From: an uncultured Clostridia bacterium
GTDB taxonomy: Bacteria > Bacillota > Clostridia > Saccharofermentanales > Saccharofermentanaceae
Assembly: GCA_947304405.1 (NCBI GenBank)
Contig: CAMZBB010000001.1
Location: 36,023 to 100,022 of the forward strand
Reading direction: 5' to 3'
DNA: 64,000 nt
Below are positions 44,972-53,914 of this stretch, in pieces (positions within the stretch are counted from its first letter, which is position 1; the number at the start of each line of letters is the position of its first letter). The notes under the pieces were generated by a model. It searched no databases. It was given only the letters and a program-made list of their open reading frames with translations, and was not told the origin of the DNA. Position numbers and translations under genes: made by a program.

Positions 44972-46546
44972 TCAGACGGGTTCGCCTGCCATTACCTTCT
45001 TCATCTTGGAAACTGCTTCGGCTACGGACTTATCATCCGGCAGCATAACATAAGACTTGTTGTTCGGCGAACTGTATGTTTTCTCGGAACCGTTCCTTCC
45101 GGTTACGGCATAGGATTTGATCTTCCACTCGGCCATGTCGCCTAACTGCATCTTGACCAGCTTTTCGATATCAGATGACGGCATGCTGGTCCTGAACATG
45201 CCGGAAAGCGCGTTCATTATTCCGTTGTAATTCTTAAGGATCTTGGACTTGGATGAGGTGATCTTGTTGATCATGGCCGTCAAAACACGCATCTGGTTCT
45301 GGCCGCGCATATTATCGCCCGTAGTAAACGCATACCGCTCTCTCGTGTACGCAAGAGCCTGCTGTCCGTTCAGCGTTATCGTGCCTTTCTTGAACTTGAT
45401 CCCGTTTTTGGCCGTAAACGCCTGCGGATTATCGATGGTGATCCCGCCGATCTGATCCACAAGAGTCTCAAGACCGGTGAAATTGATCTGCGCAGAGTAA
45501 TTGACCGTACAGCCATAGAGGTCTCCCAGGCCCTTCATGGAGCACCCGACACCGTAAAGTCCCAGATGAGTCAGCTTATCCTTTTCTCCGGTCGCGCTTT
45601 TCGGATTCGGGATATAGTAGTCACGGGGAGTGTTCAGGAGCAGTATCTGCTTTGATTTTGGATTGACGACCATAAGGATGTTGACGTCGCTCCTCGATGT
45701 CTTGAACTGCTTGTTTCTGGTGTCAGAACCGCTTATATAGACAATGAAAGGCGTTGTCGTGATCCCTTCCTCGACGGCGTTATTATCAGCGATCAGGGAT
45801 TCCTCGCTCTCCGACTCGCCCTCTTTTGAGGGGATGAAAGCAAGATCGCTGCCCGACACGTCGTATTCGCGGATCAGCCTCATGCCTTCGATCATGTCCT
45901 TATATTCTTCAGTCTCGGAAAGGATATCAAGTTGATTCGAATCGATCAGGACCGCTTGGACCTCTTCGTTGTAAAGCGCATCCAGGAGGTCGCCTTCGGA
46001 ATCGTATTCCTTGGAACGGACAGCCGTTCCCGTCTCTGCCGACATCTTGTTAAGAGCAGCCTTCGCATATCTGCCTTTGGCACCTGAGACAATGCCGGTC
46101 AGATAGCTTCTGCAGTCCGCAGCCGTTTTTGCGGTATCTTCGTCAAACACATAAAGATTCATAGTGCAGATAGTCGTCTCATCAGTAACGGTCTTAGTTG
46201 AAGTTACTTCTCTGATCGCCGTTTTGACGCTGTCCATGGCCTTGTAACCTGTCAGGCTCACATAGCAAATGAGTCCCGCAAGCAAAACGGCGAATAAACG
46301 TCTGAACATTCTTGATACAGAAAACGGGCGCTTTGTTCCCACGAAGAGCATCAAGCAGCTGACCATGAGAAGAAGCCAAAGCGTGATTCCGATAAGGCAC
46401 AGGTATTTTTCAGGGAAAATCCCCAGCAAAAGCGCCTTCAGAAAAAGGATCGCCGAAGCAAACGCCTGTAATGCAAAGACCACTATGGCAAAGCACTTCC
46501 AAAGCACTATGGATACTGAATTAGGGGCTTTCTCGTTATTGCTCAT
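44972..46546 (-). CDS. LytR-CpsA-Psr (LCP) family protein
   Basis: SRSDVNILMVVNPKSKQILLLNTPRDYYIPNP, GGITIDNPQAF, ALAYTRERYAF, GDNMRGQNQMRVLTAMINKI. Confidence 0.92.
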   Translation of the reverse strand: MSNNEKAPNSVSIVLWKCFAIVVFALQAFASAILFLKALLLGIFPEKYLCLIGITLWLLLMVSCLMLFVGTKRPFSVSRMFRRLFAVLLAGLICYVSLTGYKAMDSVKTAIREVTSTKTVTDETTICTMNLYVFDEDTAKTAADCRSYLTGIVSGAKGRYAKAALNKMSAETGTAVRSKEYDSEGDLLDALYNEEVQAVLIDSNQLDILSETEEYKDMIEGMRLIREYDVSGSDLAFIPSKEGESESEESLIADNNAVEEGITTTPFIVYISGSDTRNKQFKTSRSDVNILMVVNPKSKQILLLNTPRDYYIPNPKSATGEKDKLTHLGLYGVGCSMKGLGDLYGCTVNYSAQINFTGLETLVDQIGGITIDNPQAFTAKNGIKFKKGTITLNGQQALAYTRERYAFTTGDNMRGQNQMRVLTAMINKITSSKSKILKNYNGIMNALSGMFRTSMPSSDIEKLVKMQLGDMAEWKIKSYAVTGRNGSEKTYSSPNNKSYVMLPDDKSVAEAVSKMKKVMAGEPV

Positions 46547-46556
46547 GAAAACACTT

Positions 46557-47126
46557 TTACTGGCGGCTTGACTCAGAGCTTCGTACCTTTTTTACGATCA
46601 GCACTACAAGAAGGATAAATCCGTAACCGATCAGCGCACCGAAAGTATTGCAAAGGATATCATCAAGCGTAAAAACGCCGACTTTGAGATAAAGCTGCAA
46701 ACCTTCGATAACGCAGGTGAAAAGGGCTGCGAATGCCATACTTACGATAAATCTTACCAGCCGGTACACTTTCTCGTTTTTCCATGGATTTACAGGCTTC
46801 GTTTTAAGATCGATACCGCAAAGCAGCATACCGAGAGGCGTGAACAGCAAAACGTTCTCGACCATCTCACGTCTGTTACTCGAGAACAGCTCAAACGAAT
46901 ATTTCCTTTCATCAAACACAGTTCTCGAAAGCACGTTGGAGGTCAATATCAGATAGATATAACATATGACAAGGAACATCAGCAGTCTGTCGGCTGCCTT
47001 GCGTCCCGGGGTAATGATAACAAAAATGAGAAGCATGAAGACGAGAAGCGTGGCGGCAGGATCCATCAGTGCGCACCTGATCGCCTCATCAATATAGTTA
47101 AAAACGTCTTCAATCAATCTTTCCAT
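46557..47126 (-). CDS. VanZ-like family protein
   Basis: NVLLFTPLGMLL, ACVIEGLQLYLKVGVFTLDDILCNTFGALIGYG-type VanZ motifs (sequence reads FTCVIEGLQLYLKVGVFTLDDILCNTFGALIGYG). Confidence 0.88.
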   Translation of the reverse strand: MERLIEDVFNYIDEAIRCALMDPAATLLVFMLLIFVIITPGRKAADRLLMFLVICYIYLILTSNVLSRTVFDERKYSFELFSSNRREMVENVLLFTPLGMLLCGIDLKTKPVNPWKNEKVYRLVRFIVSMAFAALFTCVIEGLQLYLKVGVFTLDDILCNTFGALIGYGFILLVVLIVKKVRSSESSRQ

Positions 47127-47252
47127 GAGCCGATTATATATTAAAAAACTTAAACAAAACCAAAACAGATTGGCAAAACCGTGGCATGAGAATAAATAAA
47201 TACCGTCAACTTGCTGTATTATATTATCAGAAAAGCGACGGAGGGTAAGACT

Positions 47253-48554
47253 ATGGCGGTTCTTACGGTAAACGAATTTGAATTCTTAAGAAAGCTCATA
47301 TCAATTGAAAGCACCGGCGGCACTCCCGTTCCCGGAAAACCTTACGGAGAAGGCCCTTATGCGGCACTTGAATTCTTTCTTGACGTTGCCCGTGAATCCG
47401 GCATGAGGACCGGCATGCTTGACGGCCGCGTGGGTTGGTGTGAGTTCGGTCCCGAATCATCGCCGACACTGTTCGGCATCGTTTGCCATCTTGATGTCGT
47501 TCCCAGTGGTGACGGCTGGCAGACAGATCCTTTTGATCTGACGTTCGACGGGAAGCGTTTCAAAGGCCGCGGCATCGTCGACGACAAAGGTCCGGCTGCA
47601 GCTGCCTTTTTCGCCATGAGAAGACTGATGAATTCAGATTACGAACCGCCCTGCAGGATAAGGCTGATCTTAGGAACAGACGAAGAGCGCACCTGTTCAT
47701 GCGTGGAATACTATGCCGAGCATGGGGAGATCCCCACATTCGCAATAACGCCTGATGCAGAATTTCCCGTCATATATGCCGAGAAAGGCATCATGAATAT
47801 CAAAGTGTCAGGACCGGCCTCGATAGTCTCTGCCGAAGCGGGAAGCGCTGCAAACATGGTTCCCGCTTCAGCCTGGATGACAACAGGAAACGGCAAAACC
47901 AAGGCCGAAGGCAGGACTGCTCATGCATCAAAACCCGAGCTTGGCATAAATGCGATCTTCGAACTGTGCAACAAACTCTCATCAAAGGGATTCGATTTCA
48001 AGAAATCCCCGCTCCTGAACTTCATCAACAATGAGATAGTTCCCTGCAAGCAATACGAATACACGGGATGCAATATCGAAGACGAATCAGGCAGAGTTAC
48101 CGCCAATCCGTCGATCCTTAAATGCAGCCGAGATCTCGAGTCGCTGATAATCGATGTCAGATGCCCGATCACTTACAAGATGGAAGACATAACCTCGCAT
48201 CTGGCTTCCCTTGCAAAACCATATGGCCTGAACTGCAGTACGATCAGTTCGATGGCTCCCGTCTGCAAGGACAAAAACGCCACCGAGATCAAAATACTGA
48301 CAGACATCTGGAACGAGAACATGTCCAAGTACTACGGATTCGAGGAATCATTCAGGGAAAAGTATTCACAGCCCCTGGCAATCGGCGGCGGAACTTACGC
48401 ACGCCACATTCCCAATACAATTGCTTTCGGACTCCAGGCGCCTTGGCAGGAAGACGTTTGCCACCAGGCAAATGAATCACGCCGGCTGTCTGATTTCGAA
48501 GCTGATATCGACGTCCTTACCGAGGCCGTTAAACGCTTGTCTTCTGCGATCTGA
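47253..48554 (+). CDS. M20-family metallopeptidase (dipeptidase-like)
   Basis: FGIVCHLDVVPSGDGWQTDPFDLTFDGKRFKGRGIVDDKGPAAAAFFAMR, LILGTDEERTCSCVEYY; start at ATG 47253 after GGAGGG. Confidence 0.9.
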   Translation: MAVLTVNEFEFLRKLISIESTGGTPVPGKPYGEGPYAALEFFLDVARESGMRTGMLDGRVGWCEFGPESSPTLFGIVCHLDVVPSGDGWQTDPFDLTFDGKRFKGRGIVDDKGPAAAAFFAMRRLMNSDYEPPCRIRLILGTDEERTCSCVEYYAEHGEIPTFAITPDAEFPVIYAEKGIMNIKVSGPASIVSAEAGSAANMVPASAWMTTGNGKTKAEGRTAHASKPELGINAIFELCNKLSSKGFDFKKSPLLNFINNEIVPCKQYEYTGCNIEDESGRVTANPSILKCSRDLESLIIDVRCPITYKMEDITSHLASLAKPYGLNCSTISSMAPVCKDKNATEIKILTDIWNENMSKYYGFEESFREKYSQPLAIGGGTYARHIPNTIAFGLQAPWQEDVCHQANESRRLSDFEADIDVLTEAVKRLSSAI

Positions 48555-48572
48555 ACTATTTATATACGCGCA

Positions 48573-49805
48573 TCAGATATAGCGGCGCGCGGCTATTACG
48601 TCATTCTTGGTTGACAAGGATACCTTTATAACACCGGTTCTCTTATTCGATGCATGGACCAGCTTGCCGCCGCCGACGTAGATGCCAACGTGGTCAGCCT
48701 TTCCGTTATGGTCGTGATCGAAGAATATGAGGTCACCTGTCTGAAGCTTGCTAAGGCTAACTTTCCTGCCTCTGTGCATCTGCATATTCGCACCGTGAGG
48801 AAGGCTGATGTTGTAATATTTGTAGTAGCAGTACATAGTAAAGCCGGAGCAGTCAAATCCGGAAGGAGAAGAACCTCCATACACATAACGGCATCCGACA
48901 TAACCGCTGACATATCTGGCAAAGCCGGAAAGTCTCATATACCTGAGCTGTGCTGCTGTAGGCTTAGGAGTAGGCGTAGGAGTTGCCTTCTTACCGGTAG
49001 CTGTCAGAGGATAATCAACGCAAAGATCCGCTTTAACATACCAACCCTTGTCTGACTTGATCCAGCCCTTTTCCTTTGAAGCTACTACTATCTCGGTTCC
49101 CGTTCTAAGAGTTGATATCTTGGAATAAGTGATTCCCGGACCGGAACGCGTGTTGAGCGAGCATGTTGCATAAACGCAGTTCTTTTTAGGCTTCGGATAA
49201 TAATATCTTGACGGCTTGGGCGTGGGAGTAGGCGTACTTACATGCTTTGATGAAAGAGTCTTGGAGATCGCATATCCCTTCTTGCCGCTTGCAAGTCTGA
49301 TATAAGACCATTCACCGGAATATGAGATCCTGACAAACTTGGTTCCTTTTCTGAACTGTCCGATAACTTTGGAAGTCGTGCTGGGAAGCACATAGAGTTT
49401 CGTCTTGGAATCGCTGACCCATACGTACTTACCGTCATAATTCTCCTGATTGTCATCATCGCCGCCATCTTCTCCACGGAGTTTATCGGCGATCTCTTCA
49501 TAATTAGCAGGAGCGGTTATCGTGTAGTCATCAAGGTTGAACACTTCAGGATTATCAAGTCTGACGATATCCGCCTCTTCCTCGGTGTCAGCCTCCTCGG
49601 CTTTACGTTCGAACTCTTCCTCTTCTTCTCTCGTCATTACATCTGCATTTGAGTATCTGTTCGAAACGCTTGCATAAACAAGTGATGGACACTGAAGATG
49701 TATCTCATTTTCAGGCCCGTTCCTGCCGCTGCCGAAATCAAGCAGGACCAGTGTGGTGACTGCCGTAAGTATGCTTGTAATAACCTTAAGAGTACGTGTG
49801 TTCAA
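48573..49805 (-). CDS. SH3-domain NlpC/P60 endopeptidase-like secreted protein (paralog A)
   Basis: Two SH3_3-like modules (KLYVLPSTTSKVIGQFRKG; YATCSLNTRSGPGITYSKISTLRTG) and GSSPSGFDCSGFTMYC...DHVGIYVGGGKLVHAS. Confidence 0.92.
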   Translation of the reverse strand: MNTRTLKVITSILTAVTTLVLLDFGSGRNGPENEIHLQCPSLVYASVSNRYSNADVMTREEEEEFERKAEEADTEEEADIVRLDNPEVFNLDDYTITAPANYEEIADKLRGEDGGDDDNQENYDGKYVWVSDSKTKLYVLPSTTSKVIGQFRKGTKFVRISYSGEWSYIRLASGKKGYAISKTLSSKHVSTPTPTPKPSRYYYPKPKKNCVYATCSLNTRSGPGITYSKISTLRTGTEIVVASKEKGWIKSDKGWYVKADLCVDYPLTATGKKATPTPTPKPTAAQLRYMRLSGFARYVSGYVGCRYVYGGSSPSGFDCSGFTMYCYYKYYNISLPHGANMQMHRGRKVSLSKLQTGDLIFFDHDHNGKADHVGIYVGGGKLVHASNKRTGVIKVSLSTKNDVIAARRYI

Positions 49806-51074
49806 TTATCTGATCCTTCTTACCATAAAAACATCTTTCAGCTTGCTGACGGCTACACATTTAACGCCGGTCTTGACTCCGGACGCATGGACCATCTCGC
49901 CGTTTCCGACGTATAATCCGACGTGATCCGCCTTCCCGTTATGGTCGTGGTCGAAATATATAATGTCGCCGACCTGCATGCTGTTGAAACTGACCCTTGT
50001 ACCATACTTGGTCTGCATGTTAGCGCCATGCGGGAGCTTGATATTGTAATAAGTCTTGTAGCAGTACATGGTGAATCCCGAACAGTCAAAGCCTGACGGA
50101 GAAGCTCCTCCGGATACATATCTGCATCCGACAAAGCTCCTGATAAATTTTGCAAATCCGCCGGACTTATCGCCTCTCTTAACAGTAGTCTTCGGCTTAG
50201 GTGTAGGAGTATTCTTTTTCGCGGAAGGAGCCTTGCTCGAAGTAAGCGAGGCCAATATGTACCAGCCCTTCTCGGACTTATACCAACCGTTGCTGGTCTT
50301 ACCCACTACCTTGATCGCAGTTCCGGATTTGACTGTCGTTACCTTGGAATATGAAATGCCGGGGCCGCTGCGCGTGTTAACGGTGCTCAACGCGTAAACG
50401 GTCTTTTTCTCTGATTTCAGTGTTATCTTCGGCTTCGGCTTCGGCTTGGGTGTCGGATCCTTCTTTTTCTTCGGCTTCGGCTTGGGTGTCGGAGTCGGAG
50501 AAGGAGTCGGCGTGGCAATTTTAGATGCGGAGATCTCAGATGAAAGCACATAGCCTTTCAAACCGCTGCCAAGTCTGACATATGACCACTCGTCCGTAAA
50601 AGAGATCCTGATAAATCTCGCGCCCTTGCTAACGTTGGCGATCACTTTTGATGAAGTATCAGCCTTGGAATATACCTTTGCTGTACCCTTTACCCAGACA
50701 GAATTACCGTCGTAGTTCTCCTTGTCCTCATCGTCTTGTTCGTCTTTCCTTAAATTGTCGGCGATCTCCTCGTAATCGGCGGGGGCCACGATGGTGTAGT
50801 TGTCAAGACTGAAGAACTCAGAGTTATATATACGGGCAGCCTCTGCTTCCTCCTCGGTATCAGCTTCCTCTGCGAGGCGGTCGGCTTCTTCCTGCTTTGC
50901 GATCACATCGGCGTTCAGATATCTTCCGGCCACGCTGACATAAACAAGCGACGGACTCTGAAGATTGATCTTCTCATCTTCAGGATTCCGCTCGTCTATG
51001 TTGAGGAAGCCCAGCGTGCATGTCGCGCTGAGAACTCCGCATAAGAATTTGGCGAAAGACCTAGACAAATCCAA
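49806..51074 (-). CDS. SH3-domain NlpC/P60 endopeptidase-like secreted protein (paralog B)
   Basis: Same architecture; K/P-rich spacer PTPSPTPTPKPKPKKKKDPTPKPKPKPK; GASPSGFDCSGFTMYC...DHVGLYVGNGEMVHAS. Confidence 0.92.
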   Translation of the reverse strand: MDLSRSFAKFLCGVLSATCTLGFLNIDERNPEDEKINLQSPSLVYVSVAGRYLNADVIAKQEEADRLAEEADTEEEAEAARIYNSEFFSLDNYTIVAPADYEEIADNLRKDEQDDEDKENYDGNSVWVKGTAKVYSKADTSSKVIANVSKGARFIRISFTDEWSYVRLGSGLKGYVLSSEISASKIATPTPSPTPTPKPKPKKKKDPTPKPKPKPKITLKSEKKTVYALSTVNTRSGPGISYSKVTTVKSGTAIKVVGKTSNGWYKSEKGWYILASLTSSKAPSAKKNTPTPKPKTTVKRGDKSGGFAKFIRSFVGCRYVSGGASPSGFDCSGFTMYCYKTYYNIKLPHGANMQTKYGTRVSFNSMQVGDIIYFDHDHNGKADHVGLYVGNGEMVHASGVKTGVKCVAVSKLKDVFMVRRIR

Positions 51075-51250
51075 ACCTCCGTTAATCAGACATAGTCGAT
51101 TTTATTTTAGCATTTGAGTTTTGGATTTTACCGTAAAAGTGAGGCATATAAGGGTTTTGTAACCTTTTTGACATTAAAATGCCTCAATTTCAAGGCATCT
51201 CAAAGAATAGATGCGCAGGAAATCAATAAAACAAGAGGTTTAAGCCGGGT

Positions 51251-52375
51251 TTATTTCATCCTCACCAATTCGTAATCACGCGTTCCTATTCCGATCTTCT
51301 CGGCATGCATGAGAGTCTCGGCCCAGGAAACGTTGGGATTGCTGTTATGCCAGTGATCACCGTGATCGTGGAAATCCGGCCTTGCCATATTGTCGCCGAG
51401 CTGGCTGTTCCTTATAGGTTCGGCTTGAGAACAAAGATCCACGCACGCCTGATCCAAAGCGACCGGATCAAACGAAGCGAGCATTCCGATATCAGGCAGG
51501 ATCGGCGCGTCATTCTCGCCATGGCAATCGCAGTTGGGTGAGACATCAGTGATCAGACTTATATGGAAGTTAGTCCTGCCGCTGATCACTGCCGCGGTGT
51601 ACTCGGCCATCTTGCATCCCAATATCGATGCGGCATTCCAATTGTCATTCTCGATGGCGTCAAAAGCGCAAGCTCCGATGCAACGTCCGCAGCCCTTACA
51701 CTTATCAGGATCGATCCATGCTTTGCCTTCTTCATAGTAGATCGCATCAGAACCGCACTCTTTAGAGCACCTTCTGCAGCCTCTGCACCTGTCGTAGATC
51801 ACATGCGGATGACCGCTCTGATGCTGCTGCATCTTGCCGGCGCGAGACCCGCATCCCATTCCGATATTTTTGATCGTTCCTCCGAATCCTGCCTGCTCGT
51901 GGCCTTTGAAGTGCGTCAGCGAAACAAATATATCCGCATCCATCACGGCACGGCCGATATAAGCCTCTTTGCAGTACTCGCCGTTCGGCACCGGAACGAT
52001 TATGTCATCAGTTCCGCGGAGTCCGTCTGCAATGATTATCTGGCAGCCGGTAGTAACGGTATTAAACCCGTTGATATTGGCACAATCCATGTGTTCCAAT
52101 GCGTGCTTGCGGCTTCCGGGATATAGAGTGTTGCAGTCCGTAAGGAACGGCATTCCGCCTTTTTCCTTTATCACATCCGCCACCGCCTTAGCGTAATTAG
52201 GCCTGAGGTATGCAAGATTCCCTAACTCACCGAAATGCATCTTGATGGCAACGAACTTGCCTTCAAAGTCAATGGAATCAATGCCAGCAAGCTTTATCAA
52301 CTTTTGAAGCTTAACGGTAAGGGGCGTCCCCAGGCCGGTCCTAAAGTCCGTAAAATACACCTTTGACTTTTCCAT
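51251..52375 (-). CDS. DUF362-type 4Fe-4S protein
   Basis: DFEGKFVAIKMHFGELGNLAYLRPNYAKAV, VSLTHFKGHEQAGFGGTIKNIGMGCGSRAGK, CRGCRRCSKECGSDAI, CKGCGRCIGACAFDAI. Confidence 0.9.
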   Translation of the reverse strand: MEKSKVYFTDFRTGLGTPLTVKLQKLIKLAGIDSIDFEGKFVAIKMHFGELGNLAYLRPNYAKAVADVIKEKGGMPFLTDCNTLYPGSRKHALEHMDCANINGFNTVTTGCQIIIADGLRGTDDIIVPVPNGEYCKEAYIGRAVMDADIFVSLTHFKGHEQAGFGGTIKNIGMGCGSRAGKMQQHQSGHPHVIYDRCRGCRRCSKECGSDAIYYEEGKAWIDPDKCKGCGRCIGACAFDAIENDNWNAASILGCKMAEYTAAVISGRTNFHISLITDVSPNCDCHGENDAPILPDIGMLASFDPVALDQACVDLCSQAEPIRNSQLGDNMARPDFHDHGDHWHNSNPNVSWAETLMHAEKIGIGTRDYELVRMK

Positions 52376-52496
52376 TGATGCATACCCCGCTTTCAGATAT
52401 TTCTGTTAGTGTAACATATACATCTTTTTGCATATTTATGCTTTACGACATCTATATTGAAAATCGAATCGGGTTTTACGGCCGTCTCCTGCAGAG

Positions 52497-52612
52497 TGTT
52501 ACCTAAAAGTGTAACTGTTTTGCTCATTTTCCTGATACGCTTCAGCAAATCCCAGTCAATTTGCATTTATGTGTCAGTATTTTAGCTCTTTCGCTGACAC
52601 TTTTAGGGAACA
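52497..52612. mobile_element. Short TIR-bounded element (MITE-like or IS remnant)
   Basis: TGTTACCTAAAAGTGTAAC (52497-52515) versus reverse complement of the right end, TGTTCCCTAAAAGTGTCAGC (52593-52612); TG...CA ends; no ORF inside. Confidence 0.5.
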
Positions 52613-52672
52613 TAATAAAAGGCCTGCGATTCTCATTTTACGCACAGAGTTTTATGCAGTCCATTTTTCAGG

Positions 52673-53182
52673 TTACTTATTCTTTCCGATCAGCCTCATC
52701 TTGAAATCTCTGATATTCTTTGCATATTTGCTTGTCATGACCGCTCCGACCACTGTCATGCCGAATCCTGTTCCCATGCTCATTCCCTGGATGAGATACA
52801 AGAGATGACCGTCAATCACGTCAATAAACTGTACCACCATCAGAATGGCCATAAACATCGCTGCCACAACAAATACCACATGCAGTCTCTTCACAACAAC
52901 CGCCTTCTCTTCGTTTGAAAATTCCGCAACCTTCAAAACGGTTTCCTTCATTTCTTCGTCCATGTGATTTTCCTTTCTTTCTCCGTCCAGGATCTCACGA
53001 AGATCCACCTCATAGAAATCGGAAATATCAATCAGGATGTCCATGTCGGGCATATTGGATCCTGTCTCCCATCTCGAAACGGTCCTTCTGGAGACTCCCA
53101 TTTTGTCTGCGAGTTCTTCCTGAGTGATATTTTTCTCTTTTCTCAGTTCCTTAAGAAATGCTCCGATTTTCACAAGATCCAT
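52673..53182 (-). CDS. XRE-family HTH regulator with C-terminal TM helices
   Basis: IGAFLKELRKEKNITQEELADKMGVSRRTVSRWETGSNMPDMDILIDISDFYEVDLREILDGER then two TM segments. Confidence 0.9.
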   Translation of the reverse strand: MDLVKIGAFLKELRKEKNITQEELADKMGVSRRTVSRWETGSNMPDMDILIDISDFYEVDLREILDGERKENHMDEEMKETVLKVAEFSNEEKAVVVKRLHVVFVVAAMFMAILMVVQFIDVIDGHLLYLIQGMSMGTGFGMTVVGAVMTSKYAKNIRDFKMRLIGKNK

Positions 53183-53375
53183 CTTTTAAAACTCTCTTTC
53201 TATTGTAAATGCACCCGAATATATTAGCAGATGCTGATAATCCAAGGCTGATCGCCAGATAAGGCGTAACCTTGTCCGTCACCATCGAAATGATGACAAA
53301 GACGATAGCAGCCAAGCCCATCAGTGCCATGATAACACGGACTGCGAATAATATTGCTTTTTCGTTTTTTCTCAT
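53151..53375 (-). CDS. Small two-TM membrane protein
   Basis: MRKNEKAILFAVRVIMALMGLAAIVFVIISMVTDKVTPYLAISLGLSASANIFGCIYNRKR; overlaps the start of the XRE gene by 32 nt. Confidence 0.6.
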   Translation of the reverse strand: MRKNEKAILFAVRVIMALMGLAAIVFVIISMVTDKVTPYLAISLGLSASANIFGCIYNRKRVLKDGSCENRSIS

Positions 53376-53529
53376 TTTTTGTCCTCCAAACTCTCCGCGT
53401 TCACGGTTTTCGCGTGACCTGATTGATGTCCACATGGTAGGCTCAGCCGGATCGTTTTTAAAGGACACAAAACGAGCAAACGCCCTGTTTTGCTGAATGA
53501 GACACAGTATGTCCCGCGGGATTAATTGT

Positions 53530-53907
53530 TCAATACTCGCTGAAAAATTCGAGCTGTTCGCCGAGAGGGCCGAAACAGAAAGCCATTCTGATCTTATATT
53601 CGGGGGCGGAATCGATTACCTTATCGCCCGGCTCGACAAAGACCTCATAACCGGCGCTTTTGACTTTTCGAACGGTCTCATCGACATCATCCGTGAGCAG
53701 AGCCAGATGGCGGATAGCGCCGAGTCGGTGTTCTCCGTCAGCATTGGTAAAAATCTCGATAAAACCGTTGCCTGTGTCGATCATCAAGCCGTCAGACCAA
53801 GTGCGGCAGATCTTAAGTCCCAAAATGTCTATGTAAAACTCTTTAACTCTGCGGAGCTCATCTTCAGTTCCGCATTTCATGGATATGTGATGAATTCCTT
53901 GGATCAT
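53530..53907 (-). CDS. VOC/glyoxalase-family protein
   Basis: IQGIHHISMKCGTEDELRRVKEFYIDILGLKICRTW, AIRHLALLTDDVDETVRKVKSAGYEV, FFCFGPLGEQLEFF-like end. Confidence 0.88.
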   Translation of the reverse strand: MIQGIHHISMKCGTEDELRRVKEFYIDILGLKICRTWSDGLMIDTGNGFIEIFTNADGEHRLGAIRHLALLTDDVDETVRKVKSAGYEVFVEPGDKVIDSAPEYKIRMAFCFGPLGEQLEFFSEY

Positions 53908-53914
53908 AATGACG

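Noticed and set aside
51140-51205. Small inverted repeat ATGCCT...AGGCAT between the DUF362 and NlpC/P60 genes
   Set aside because: Only 6 bp stem with weak T-tract; not strong enough to call a terminator.
53151-53468. Full-length 105 aa version of the small membrane protein
   Set aside because: The N-terminal 31 residues (MSFKNDPAEPTMW...) look non-coding; MRKNEKAIL at 53375 is the better start.
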